DNA of 17,287 nucleotides from assembly GCA_002319875.1 (NCBI GenBank), contig DCFS01000321.1, positions 1-17,287 on the forward strand. Reading direction: 5' to 3'. The number at the start of each line of letters is the position of its first letter. The first letter of the stretch is position 1. This stretch comes from Treponema sp. UBA1798. Lineage in GTDB: Bacteria > Spirochaetota > Spirochaetia > Treponematales > Treponemataceae. The position numbers and the translations under genes are program-made. This document shows positions 1-7,772 of the stretch, piece by piece. The notes under the pieces are model-generated. The model was not told the origin of the DNA. It ran no database searches and worked only from the letters and a program-made list of their open reading frames with translations.

Positions 1-64
1 TGCGCAGCGTATCCACCGGCAGATTGAGAATGGAAGGGCAGAGTATTTTTCTTTTAGTATTCAT
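1..64 (-). CDS. Partial N-terminus, possibly ribulose-phosphate 3-epimerase family
   Basis: The gene is cut by the left window edge; only 21 codons are visible (MNTKRKILCPSILNLPVDTL, then R). The pattern 'ILCPSIL' near the N-terminus resembles the first beta strand of ribulose-phosphate 3-epimerase TIM barrels ('APSILSAD' in typical members); that is recognition from a very short stretch, so the family is tentative. The ATG overlaps the stop of a 17-codon leader ORF as ATGA, and a weak AGAGGA lies 10 nt upstream. It runs in the same direction as the mannosidase operon, about 310 nt after the last gene of that operon, and an AT-rich stretch in between could hold its own promoter. An epimerase would fit the sugar theme of region 1. 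Confidence 0.4.
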   Translation of the reverse strand, partial: MNTKRKILCPSILNLPVDTLR

Positions 65-114
65 GTGGTTATGTTCCTCTTTTTCCCGGTGCCGGAAACG
101 AACGATTTTCTCAT
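61..114 (-). CDS. 17-codon leader ORF upstream of the left-edge gene
   Basis: The short ORF reads MRKSFVSGTGKKRNITT. It starts at an ATG with a near-ideal ribosome binding site (AAAGGAGG, 6 nt spacer), far better than that of the gene that follows. Its TGA overlaps the next ATG as ATGA, the usual arrangement for translational coupling. It may be a leader peptide that loads ribosomes for the downstream gene. Alternatively it is the true start of that gene, separated by a frameshift. No homology is recognised. Confidence 0.35.
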   Translation of the reverse strand: MRKSFVSGTGKKRNITT

Positions 115-169
115 TACATGCCTCCTTTGTGGTTTTACCCGGTATATGCAGTGCCGGTTATACTATATT

Positions 170-235
170 TTTGATATATTATAATAGTACAATATTGTAT
201 TGTAAGTATCAATAAAAATATCAATACTATAGTAA
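170..235 (-). promoter_or_regulatory. AT-rich promoter with palindromes upstream of the left-edge gene
   Basis: On the minus strand TTGATA is followed after 17 nt by TACTAT, a plausible sigma-70-type promoter pointing at the left-edge gene. A perfect 12-bp palindrome TACAATATTGTA (188-199) lies in the spacer and touches the -10 box. A 10-bp palindrome TACTATAGTA lies at 225-234, and TATCAATA is directly repeated at 207-214 and 219-226 (12-nt period). These are possible operators; no regulator is assigned. Confidence 0.4.
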
Positions 236-317
236 TAGTAGTGTTTGTTCTTGTTACCATGTGGCTGCTGTTCAATAGCGGTGTCACGGACGGTATGAAA
301 CGTATCAAATCCTGGCT

Positions 318-342
318 GCGATACCTTTAGAGAATTCTATAC
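318..342. repeat. Copy A of an operon-end direct repeat
   Basis: This 25-nt block (GCGATACCTTTAGA ... TATAC on the plus strand) matches 22 of 25 positions of a block at 8671-8695 in the same orientation. Weaker similarity extends upstream (AAAT, C, G positions) and downstream (GCGGA-TA). Each copy sits just after the last gene of a minus-strand operon: here 31 nt past the deacylase stop. It could be a 3'-UTR/terminator-associated element or a dispersed repeat. Confidence 0.6.
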
Positions 343-373
343 ACTGCGGAATACGCCCGGGGAGGTGATTCTG

Positions 374-1972
374 CTAGACTCTTGTCAGAAACTTTCCGCT
401 GGCCGCATCAAGATATCGGCCGTTTTGTACAACGGTTTCACCATTTATAAAACAGTATTTCAGGCCGCTGGCCGGCTGACAGGGATTTTCATAGGTTGCA
501 TTGTCCCGGAAATCTTTCAGCTTGAACACATTGATATCTGCGTAATTTCCTGCTTTTATTTCACCTCTGTTTTTAAGGCCGATTTTCTCTGCAGGAAGTA
601 ATGTCATTTTGTATATGGCTGTTTCCAGTGGAATCAATTTTTTATCTATAGCGTATTCTCTGAGGAATTTCGGGAACGCTCCGTAGAGTCGCGGATGGGG
701 AACCGTCCCGCCACCATACAAAGAATCAGAAATCACCGAAACATATGGCAGCCGGGCAACATAATTTACATCTTCAGGATCCATGCTCATGACAATTATG
801 CCGACTTTTCCCTCTTCCGCAATGTACAGGTCACATGCCAGATCAGCCGGAGTGGTATGCATCTTATCTGCAGCTTCTTCGAAATCAAGTCCCTGTAAAT
901 CCCGATATTGGTTACCTGCTGAAGAACAGATACGGATCCTGTTCCAACCGATACTTTCAACCATATTATCCCAATAAGAGAACTGCCTGGTTATGGACGA
1001 ACAGAAGAGACTTCGTCCTGCAGAAGAATTGAGAAAAATAATAGTATCTGCAACAGACCCTTTAATACAGCAGGGAGGAATTAACGACTGTATAGTCGTG
1101 CTTCCTCCCTCATAAGGATAAAAGTCAGCACTTATATTCTGCCCTTCTGTCCTTGCTTTTTCAATTTTCTGAACAGCCTGATAAATGGATTTTTTCCAGT
1201 TTCTTATTCCTGTAGCTTTGAGGTGGCTGATGTTTAAGCGGTTTCCAGATGTTTTTGCGATATCGATAATCTCATCTATAGAAGAAACCAGACTGTCACC
1301 TTCACCACGTATATGGCAGCAAACCAGACCGCCGACACTGGAAACAGGTTTAATTAAGCGTATAAACTCTTCTCTGGTAGAATAACACTCAGGAGGGTAC
1401 ATTATGCCTAAAGAAGCTCCAAAGGCACCGGCATCCAGGCCTTCCTGCAGGACAGCTACAGCTTTTGCCATTTCTGCGTCAGTATACGGGGCGTTGGAGA
1501 AGCCTTTTATCGACGCCTTGATTGCTCCGGTTCCTGCCAGATATCCGAAATTCAGATGCTGCGGAACGGAAGAAACAGCTGTACTGTAATCATGGTAATA
1601 TTCATAAACCAGACTCATAGGAATGTTACCAAGACAAGGCTCAATAAGATTCAATACATCCTTCCCGGAAGTTTTAGTAAATGGAACAGGTGCAAGACCG
1701 CAGTTACCTGCAATTACCGTTGTGATGCCCTGCAACGATTCAAGCTCACCAAATCTGTCATTGAGCATAGGCTGGTCATCACAGTGTCTATGAATATCAA
1801 CAAATCCCGGTGTTACGACACAGTCTGATGCATCTATTACCGTATGGACACAGGAAGCATGAAGCTTTGCATCCGTATCGATTATGAGGTCTCCCTTTAT
1901 AAGAATATCCCTCTTTTCCGGGGGTTCATCTTTGCCTGTATATACCAAACCATTACGGATTATACAATCCAT
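374..1972 (-). CDS. N-acyl-D-amino-acid deacylase (D-aminoacylase) family amidohydrolase
   Basis: The product is a 532-residue cytoplasmic metal-dependent amidohydrolase, the usual size for D-aminoacylases, which release a D-amino acid from an N-acyl-D-amino acid. Every expected metal or active-site position is visible: HxH at H61/H63, the cysteine in GNCG (C91), H220 in CCHIRGEG, H250 in NISHLKA, and an aspartate in ISDSLYGG (D416). The family signatures DFYPYEGGST and HPRLYGAFPKFL are also present. The start is set at MDCIIRNG because AAAAGGGAG lies 7 nt upstream; the open frame extends 28 codons further into the mannosidase gene but has no comparable site. It is the last gene of the operon, 34 nt after the mannosidase stop. 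The true acyl and amino-acid specificity cannot be read from sequence. Confidence 0.88.
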   Translation of the reverse strand: MDCIIRNGLVYTGKDEPPEKRDILIKGDLIIDTDAKLHASCVHTVIDASDCVVTPGFVDIHRHCDDQPMLNDRFGELESLQGITTVIAGNCGLAPVPFTKTSGKDVLNLIEPCLGNIPMSLVYEYYHDYSTAVSSVPQHLNFGYLAGTGAIKASIKGFSNAPYTDAEMAKAVAVLQEGLDAGAFGASLGIMYPPECYSTREEFIRLIKPVSSVGGLVCCHIRGEGDSLVSSIDEIIDIAKTSGNRLNISHLKATGIRNWKKSIYQAVQKIEKARTEGQNISADFYPYEGGSTTIQSLIPPCCIKGSVADTIIFLNSSAGRSLFCSSITRQFSYWDNMVESIGWNRIRICSSAGNQYRDLQGLDFEEAADKMHTTPADLACDLYIAEEGKVGIIVMSMDPEDVNYVARLPYVSVISDSLYGGGTVPHPRLYGAFPKFLREYAIDKKLIPLETAIYKMTLLPAEKIGLKNRGEIKAGNYADINVFKLKDFRDNATYENPCQPASGLKYCFINGETVVQNGRYLDAASGKFLTRV

Positions 1973-2006
1973 ACTTTTACTCCCTTTTCCTCTGCCGCAG
2001 TGTAAA

Positions 2007-4430
2007 TTATCGTATATCGAAACCGCTGCGGAGTGTAATGTGTTTTGCATGGCCATCAGTAATCAGTACTGTCCGTTCACCTTTTTCCATATCGAAATAA
2101 TTATCGCTGAGAGTAAAGTCTGAATCATCACTTGAAATTTCAACATACCGGGCATACGCTTTTGATAATACCGTAATTTTGTTATCATCCAGTCGGTAAG
2201 ACAGTTCCGGATTGGCAAAATGGTAATATTTCGGGTTAGTAAAAAGCACGGAACCGGAAGAAACGACCAGACCGCCAATCAGGAATTCGAACGAAAGATG
2301 ATTATGCAGAAAATCGGTATTATGGAAATCAAGTGATTCTGCCCACAGACTTGAGAGCGGCTCTACAGTGATTTCCTTTTTGCCTTTCTGCAGTATGTTC
2401 GAGAATTCATCGTTAAGTGTCCACTGAAGAATTCCTTTAACGTGTTGCCGGGTCTCATTTGCAACAGACAGACGCGCACGAGTCGGTACAGGTCCTTTTT
2501 TTTCATAGACAATAGAGAACGTATCCTGTGCCTCACCATATTCTTCACAGCTGACCATGACAGGAGCAAAAAATCGCTTTGCATAATAGTGCAGAGCCTT
2601 CCAACGACCAAAGTAGTCGATGGATGCCCATGAAGCGACCGGCCATATATCATTCAGCTGCCAGTAAATTGCTCCCATGCATCTGCCGCGGTTTCGCCGC
2701 CAGTGTTCTACACCATATTTGATTGCTTCTGCCTGAAGAAGCTGTGATGCGTAGACCAGCGTTTCGAATTTTGACGGATAGAGGAATGTCATAGAGAGAT
2801 ACGTGAGTATTTTTCCGTTGGCTCCTTCATTCCGTTGATGCATCTCCATGATACGTGAAAATACGTTGTGATCCTCCGGTTTAGTGAACGAATTGATTGT
2901 CTTCATGCACGGGAAAGACTGAAAACCGAATTCAGAGACATATCTGAAAAAGAACTTACGGTATTCAGAGAATGGGACACCTCCGTGCCATACTTCCCAG
3001 TAATGTACATCGCCACGGTCAGGATCATCAGGATTATCAAAACTTCCGCCTGATGAAGGTGAAGAAGGCCAGTACGGTGTTCCGGGATCTATGCGGTGCA
3101 GTATGTGCGGGATTATATGTTCATACATCCGTATATAAATGGCTTTTGTTTTTTCAGAACCGTCATATGTATATGATGTTTCGAATTTTTCCATTTCATT
3201 ATTTCCGCACCAAAGACCGACACTTGGATGATGCCGGAGACGCTTAATATTTTCTTCGATTTCTGCAGTGATATTATCTTCAAAGTTGTAATCAAGCGGG
3301 TAATTAGCGCAGGCAAACATCATATCCTGCCATACGACAAGTCCCAATTCATCACATGCATCATAGAATGCATCTGCAGGATAAAAACCGCCGCCCCATA
3401 CACGTACAACATTGAAATGTGCAGCTTTACATTGTTCAAGAAGTTTTCTTGTACGTTCGGGTGTAATCCTTGAAAGAATATTGTCTTCAGGAATATAGTC
3501 TGCACCCATGGCAAAAAAATCGACGCCGTTCACACAATGTGAAAAACTTTCTCCCCATTTATCTTTCTTGCGGCTGAGTGTCATTGTCCGCAGGCCAATC
3601 CTTTTTGTAGAAGAGTCTGCTGTTTTTCCCTGCTCGAGCAGTTCCACTTTTACCGTATACAGCGGTTGTTCACCAAGACCGTTCGGCCACCAGAGCCGGG
3701 GAGATGGAACAGAAAAAGATTTGTCATTTTGCAGTTCATATATACTACCGTCCGGAGCGGTCATTGTGATTTTGATTTCCGCATTTCTGCTCTGCTGTAC
3801 TTCTGCAGTAACGGAAACGGTGTTTCCGTTGTATTGCTGAGTGATATATATGTCCGTAATTTCGGATGAATCGATGCCTGCAAGGCGGATGTCTTTCCAG
3901 ATTCCTGCATCGGGAAGACGAGGCCCCCAGTCCCAGCCGAACATGCAGTGTGCTTTGCGTATCTGCGGGAACCCCCGCATTGCATGGATACTTCCGCCGG
4001 TATGATTCAGCGAATCCCTGTCTTTTATATATTTTACCGGAGAGTGGAACAGGATGGATATTTCATTCCGACCATTTTTTAGAAGTTTTTTTACATCATA
4101 TTTCCAGTATCGATGCATATTGAAGGCGGAACCAGCCTTTTTGCCGTTGATAAAAATGTCACAGATGGTATCAAGACCTGCACATTCAAGGCGTATGCTG
4201 CTGCAGGCAAGGAGATCATTGTCTACGGTGAAAGTCCTGCTGAATATATAGTCATCATTCATCAGCTCAAGAGCTTTTAGCTCGTTATCTCTATAATAGG
4301 GATCTTCCAGTTTCCCATTTGCCATCAGAAAAGAGTAGACTGATCCGGGAATGGTACCCTGCACAACATGTTTTTGCGTATCTTTTGCCGGATACATTGA
4401 CCATGAACCGTTTAATGTCTGAAAAATCAT
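2007..4430 (-). CDS. Beta-mannosidase, glycoside hydrolase family 2
   Basis: The 807-residue enzyme removes terminal beta-linked mannose from oligosaccharides or glycoconjugates. The domain order is that of GH2 mannosidases: jelly-roll sugar-binding domain (about residues 1-165), immunoglobulin-like domain (about 165-270), TIM-barrel catalytic domain (about 270-600) and C-terminal beta domains. The acid/base glutamate is E412 in WCGNNEME and the nucleophile is E500 in YVSEFGFQSFP. The conserved VRVWGGGFY and AHCMFGWDWGPRL segments are typical of beta-mannosidases rather than beta-galactosidases. There is no signal peptide, so it acts in the cytoplasm on an imported substrate. A GGAG site precedes the ATG, and the gene begins 25 nt after the permease stop in the same operon. 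Confidence 0.93.
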   Translation of the reverse strand: MIFQTLNGSWSMYPAKDTQKHVVQGTIPGSVYSFLMANGKLEDPYYRDNELKALELMNDDYIFSRTFTVDNDLLACSSIRLECAGLDTICDIFINGKKAGSAFNMHRYWKYDVKKLLKNGRNEISILFHSPVKYIKDRDSLNHTGGSIHAMRGFPQIRKAHCMFGWDWGPRLPDAGIWKDIRLAGIDSSEITDIYITQQYNGNTVSVTAEVQQSRNAEIKITMTAPDGSIYELQNDKSFSVPSPRLWWPNGLGEQPLYTVKVELLEQGKTADSSTKRIGLRTMTLSRKKDKWGESFSHCVNGVDFFAMGADYIPEDNILSRITPERTRKLLEQCKAAHFNVVRVWGGGFYPADAFYDACDELGLVVWQDMMFACANYPLDYNFEDNITAEIEENIKRLRHHPSVGLWCGNNEMEKFETSYTYDGSEKTKAIYIRMYEHIIPHILHRIDPGTPYWPSSPSSGGSFDNPDDPDRGDVHYWEVWHGGVPFSEYRKFFFRYVSEFGFQSFPCMKTINSFTKPEDHNVFSRIMEMHQRNEGANGKILTYLSMTFLYPSKFETLVYASQLLQAEAIKYGVEHWRRNRGRCMGAIYWQLNDIWPVASWASIDYFGRWKALHYYAKRFFAPVMVSCEEYGEAQDTFSIVYEKKGPVPTRARLSVANETRQHVKGILQWTLNDEFSNILQKGKKEITVEPLSSLWAESLDFHNTDFLHNHLSFEFLIGGLVVSSGSVLFTNPKYYHFANPELSYRLDDNKITVLSKAYARYVEISSDDSDFTLSDNYFDMEKGERTVLITDGHAKHITLRSGFDIR

Positions 4431-4455
4431 AGATAACTCCTGAATATATGTAAAA

Positions 4456-5310
4456 TCAGCCTTTTACGGCTCCCGCGACCATTCCCTGCATGATGCTTTT
4501 GCTGAAAACAACATAGAGTATAAGTGTGGGCAGCGTTGCGATGACCATAGCAGCCATCATTACCGGATAATTTGTTGTATATGAACCACTGAAAAGTGCC
4601 AGACCAAGGGGAACGGTACGCATTGTCGTTCCGTTTGTCAGAATCAGTGCGAAACTGAATTCATTCCAGCAGAAAAAGAAAGTGATAATGGCAATTGTGA
4701 CAAGTACCGGTTTCACCATTGGCAATATTATCGAAAATAATGTCTGTGTGAACGGTGCTCCGTCGATGGATGCTGCATCTTCCATTTCAATGGGAATACT
4801 GTGAACATAACTTTCTACAAGATAGATACCGACCGGAAGCTGGAAACAGAAATAGGGAAGAATAAGGGCTGCAAGATGGTTATTGATATGCAGTCTGGAG
4901 AACATCACATACAACGGTACCATAAGTGAGTGAACGGGAACGAGCATACCTAACAGAAAAAGACTAAAGATTACTTTTTTGCCCTTGAATTCAAAACGGG
5001 AAAGGAAATAACCGACGATAAAACTTAAAAGCAGTATCATCGATACGGATATAACAGAGACAAAAATAGAGTTGAGCATATAACGGAACATGCTTGTTGT
5101 TGTAAAGACTTGAATATAATTCAGCAGCGTCGGATGAGCAGGAAAAGAGAATGAGTTTGCATCGAATTCCGATTGTGTTTTTAAAGAAGAATACACAAGC
5201 CATACAATAGGAAACAGGCAGCTCAGCGAAGAAAGTATTGCATACAGGTTCATGAATATGCGTCCTGCTTTTGCACTGGCTCCTGATTTTTTGTAATTAA
5301 CGGTTGTCAT
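4456..5310 (-). CDS. Carbohydrate ABC transporter permease, MalG type
   Basis: The 284-residue inner-membrane protein has about six hydrophobic segments and the EAA loop that docks the ATPase (EMEDAASIDGAPFTQT, followed by ILPMVKP). The C-terminus MQGMVAGAVKG is characteristic of the MalG/COG0395 half of CUT1 sugar importers. The start overlaps the preceding permease stop as ATGA with GAGGAG 5 nt upstream, so translation is likely coupled. It would pair with the MalF-type permease next door and the solute-binding protein at 6268-7599. The beta-mannosidase downstream suggests that the cargo is a beta-mannoside, which is inference. Confidence 0.93.
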   Translation of the reverse strand: MTTVNYKKSGASAKAGRIFMNLYAILSSLSCLFPIVWLVYSSLKTQSEFDANSFSFPAHPTLLNYIQVFTTTSMFRYMLNSIFVSVISVSMILLLSFIVGYFLSRFEFKGKKVIFSLFLLGMLVPVHSLMVPLYVMFSRLHINNHLAALILPYFCFQLPVGIYLVESYVHSIPIEMEDAASIDGAPFTQTLFSIILPMVKPVLVTIAIITFFFCWNEFSFALILTNGTTMRTVPLGLALFSGSYTTNYPVMMAAMVIATLPTLILYVVFSKSIMQGMVAGAVKG

Positions 5311-6197
5311 AACTGCTCCTCGTTTCTACCGGAAGTGATCTTTCTGATGATCAGGGTAACTGCAATACTCAGGGCAAGAATACCTATTGAAAGAGCACTG
5401 CCGTATCCCATCTTGTAGCGGATGAATGAATTGATATAGGCGTAAAGTGCCATAACCATCGTTGCCGTTCCCGGGCCTCCGTTGGTCATGACATAGATAT
5501 GATCAAAAACTTTCATATTGCCGGAGATACAAAGTGTAAGGCAGACAACCATCGTAGCGCGCAGCATGGGCATGGTTATAAAACATAATCTCTGAAGCGG
5601 AGATGCTCCATCTATTTCAGCCATTTCGAGTATTGATGTATCAATGGAACTTAAGCCGGCAAGTATTATTATCATAAAGTAACCGATATTTTTCCAGATG
5701 AGAGGCAGCGATACAAGGATAAGTGCGAGTTTATTGTCCGCCAGCCATGGGCGCACTGCTTTTCCAAGGCCGATAAGTTTCAGAATATTGTTGAACAGTC
5801 CATAATTGTAATCGTATAACATAGACCATATATATCCGACAACTATGGAAGAAAGAATAACCGGGAAATAACTGACAGAAAGGTGAAAATGTTTTATTTT
5901 TATATATCGGGAATTAACGATAAGAGCCAGTACCAGTGCAAGCCCGATCTGTCCGAATACACAGAGAGCAGTAAGCAGAATATTATTGCCGAATGATTTC
6001 CAGAAGGTTGGATCTGTAACCATTTTGACATAATTGTCTGCTCCTGAAAAGGTCATTTTCGGTCCGCCGGACCAGTTAAAAAAACTGTAATAGACGGCAC
6101 CGAATATTGGAAAAAGTACAACCAGGCAGTAAACTACTATCGGCAGTGTTAAGTAGGCAATAAATATCCTTTTCGGCGGTTTTTTAAGATTCTGCAT
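5307..6197 (-). CDS. Carbohydrate ABC transporter permease, MalF type
   Basis: The 296-residue membrane protein has an N-terminal segment IAYLTLPIVVYCLVVLFPI, further hydrophobic helices and the EAA loop (LEMAEIDGASPLQRLCFITM). The motif FDHIYVMTNGGPGTAT is a hallmark of the MalF/UgpA/COG1175 permeases of CUT1 importers. Its ribosome binding site AAGGA lies immediately downstream of the T-tract of the terminator that follows the solute-binding protein gene, so expression of the permeases probably depends on read-through. It overlaps the next permease by 4 nt. Confidence 0.93.
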   Translation of the reverse strand: MQNLKKPPKRIFIAYLTLPIVVYCLVVLFPIFGAVYYSFFNWSGGPKMTFSGADNYVKMVTDPTFWKSFGNNILLTALCVFGQIGLALVLALIVNSRYIKIKHFHLSVSYFPVILSSIVVGYIWSMLYDYNYGLFNNILKLIGLGKAVRPWLADNKLALILVSLPLIWKNIGYFMIIILAGLSSIDTSILEMAEIDGASPLQRLCFITMPMLRATMVVCLTLCISGNMKVFDHIYVMTNGGPGTATMVMALYAYINSFIRYKMGYGSALSIGILALSIAVTLIIRKITSGRNEEQL

Positions 6198-6210
6198 TAT
6201 AGTGTCCTTG

Positions 6211-6250
6211 AAAGAAAAAAAAGATGGTTCCGGCGGAAAATGCCGGAACC
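6211..6250 (-). terminator. Intrinsic terminator/attenuator after the first solute-binding protein gene
   Basis: A perfect 9-bp stem (GGTTCCGGC at 6226-6234 pairing with GCCGGAACC at 6242-6250, 7-nt loop) is followed on the minus strand by a long T-rich tract at 6211-6224. It is a textbook Rho-independent terminator placed between the binding-protein gene and its permeases. Partial read-through would give much binding protein and little permease, as in maltose-type operons. Confidence 0.85.
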
Positions 6251-6267
6251 GTATAAACTTTGAAAGA

Positions 6268-7599
6268 CTATTTTTTCATAACGGATTCATATTCTGTCTG
6301 GATTGCTTTTGCAGCAGCCTGGGAAGTTGTACGGCCTGCAAGAAGTTCTACAAATTGATCGTTCATTGTTGCAATGACAGAAGCATTGATGTTTGCATCC
6401 CAGATCGGTGTTGATCCTGATGCTTTGTTTATAAAGTTATGATATTTCTGATGCAGTTCGTCATATTTAATACCTTTCCCTGGTATTGTATTGCATGTAC
6501 TGACGAGACCTGCATCTGTCATTTTCTGACTTAATACAGGGCCTGATACATACATAGCAAGTTTTTCTGCAGCAGCCAGTTTTGCACCTGTCAATTTACT
6601 ATTGACGGCAACAAACCACCCGCATCCGCTGGCTATTGTTTTCTGATCATCTTTACTGTCTTTTACAGTCGGGAGATATGCGAAATCAACTTTAGCCAGA
6701 GCTTCCGGCGCTGTTGAACCTGCCATGTATTCAACGTTCCAGTATCCATCGATTGTCGTTGCTGCTTTATCCTGCAGAAAAGCAGAAGATGCCTGCTGAT
6801 TGCCGATAACAGCGTAGTCCGGATTAAGTGCACCACTCTGGCCAATCTGTTTTACCAGGTCGAGCAGATGAATGAAGCTGTCATCCGTAAATTTTGCTTT
6901 CCCGTTCATTGCTATGATATTCCTGACCCAGTCAATTCCGCAGACGCGCGGACCGAGTGCAGAAATCCATGATGAATTGAACTGCCATTTTGAAGAGTTG
7001 CCAAATGCAATTGTATTCACGCCCAGAGCCTGAAATTTTGGAATGGCAGCAAATATTTCTTCCCAGGTAGAAGGGAATGTGTTATAGCCGGCTTTTTCCC
7101 AGAGATCTTTATTGTAGTAGACGATTGTTGTAGCAGAGTACTGGAGAGGAGCCCCATAAATACTGTTGCCGAATGTTACAGGAAGGAAAAGACCGTCTCT
7201 ATACTGACTTTTCCATGCACAGCTGTTAACGGCACCGGAAATATCAGCGATAAGCCCGTTATCTTTAAAGTTGGAAACCCAGGAACCTTTCATTGCAAAT
7301 ACATCAGGAAGGTCATTTGCTGCAGCCAGAGCCTGCATTTTAGTTTCATACTCGTTGTGCTGGATTTCCGTGATGTTCAGTTCGATGGTATTGGCGTTCT
7401 CCTGCGCAAACTGAAGAAAGGTTTCACGCGGGCCTTTCCTTGTCATATCATGTACGGCTTCTTCTTTTGTATAAGCGTGCATTACTGTGAGCTGAATTTT
7501 GCCGTTTTTACTTGAATCAGTTTCTTTCGATCCACCGGCAAAAACCAGTGAACCGCCGATAACAGCTATACCAAAAGCGGTAAGCAATGTTTTTTTCAT
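6268..7599 (-). CDS. Extracellular sugar-binding protein of a CUT1 ABC importer
   Basis: The 443-residue periplasmic protein belongs to solute-binding protein family 1 (COG1653-like). A signal peptide MKKTLLTAFGIAVIGGSLVFA ends at about A21 before GGSKETDSSK; there is no lipobox cysteine. The motif FAGGSKE is typical of spirochaete binding proteins. Family features include VFAMKGSWVSNFKDNGLI, YGAPLQYSATTIVYYNKDLWEKAGY, PSTWEEI and AATTIDGYWNVEYM. It heads the operon with AGGAGG 6 nt before the ATG and a terminator directly behind it, implying higher expression than the permeases. The ligand is unknown; the beta-mannosidase in the operon suggests a beta-mannoside. Confidence 0.93.
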   Translation of the reverse strand: MKKTLLTAFGIAVIGGSLVFAGGSKETDSSKNGKIQLTVMHAYTKEEAVHDMTRKGPRETFLQFAQENANTIELNITEIQHNEYETKMQALAAANDLPDVFAMKGSWVSNFKDNGLIADISGAVNSCAWKSQYRDGLFLPVTFGNSIYGAPLQYSATTIVYYNKDLWEKAGYNTFPSTWEEIFAAIPKFQALGVNTIAFGNSSKWQFNSSWISALGPRVCGIDWVRNIIAMNGKAKFTDDSFIHLLDLVKQIGQSGALNPDYAVIGNQQASSAFLQDKAATTIDGYWNVEYMAGSTAPEALAKVDFAYLPTVKDSKDDQKTIASGCGWFVAVNSKLTGAKLAAAEKLAMYVSGPVLSQKMTDAGLVSTCNTIPGKGIKYDELHQKYHNFINKASGSTPIWDANINASVIATMNDQFVELLAGRTTSQAAAKAIQTEYESVMKK

Positions 7600-7640
7600 A
7601 AGATTCCTCCTGAAACATACAGCGTTTCATTAACTGATAT

Positions 7641-7669
7641 ATAATAAAATATATTACATTATTTGTAAA
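7641..7669 (-). promoter_or_regulatory. Promoter of the mannosidase operon
   Basis: On the minus strand TTTACA (7664-7669) and TATTAT (7641-7646) are separated by exactly 17 nt, a good sigma-70-type promoter. Transcription would start about 35 nt upstream of the binding-protein ATG. A short inverted repeat TTACA-N5-TGTAA (7654-7668) overlaps the -35 box and spacer. Confidence 0.6.
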
Positions 7670-7680
7670 GAAATTTCTTT
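7667..7680. promoter_or_regulatory. 14-bp palindrome, candidate RpiR-family operator
   Basis: AAAGAAATTTCTTT is a perfect 14-bp palindrome that overlaps the -35 box of the binding-protein promoter. A related half, AAGAAATATATTT, occurs about 20 nt further towards the divergent regulator. Its position suits repression of the operon by the adjacent RpiR-type protein. Assignment is by location only. Confidence 0.45.
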
Positions 7681-7712
7681 TCATTAATAAGAAATATATT
7701 TACAGTAATAAG

Positions 7713-7741
7713 TTGATTTTACGATCTTTTTAGATTAGACT
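7713..7741 (+). promoter_or_regulatory. Possible promoter of the RpiR-type regulator
   Basis: TTGATT (7713-7718) and TAGACT (7736-7741) are 17 nt apart and lie just upstream of the regulator. The -10 box matches the consensus at only four of six positions, so this is a weak call. An alternative -10, TATTAT, begins at 7741. Confidence 0.3.
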
Positions 7742-7772
7742 ATTATTAAAACTGTTATATATGCGAGGGAAG

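Noticed and set aside
1973..2056. N-terminal extension of the deacylase by 28 codons
   Set aside because: It overlaps the mannosidase 3' end, does not resemble family N-termini, and a good ribosome site supports the internal start at 1972.
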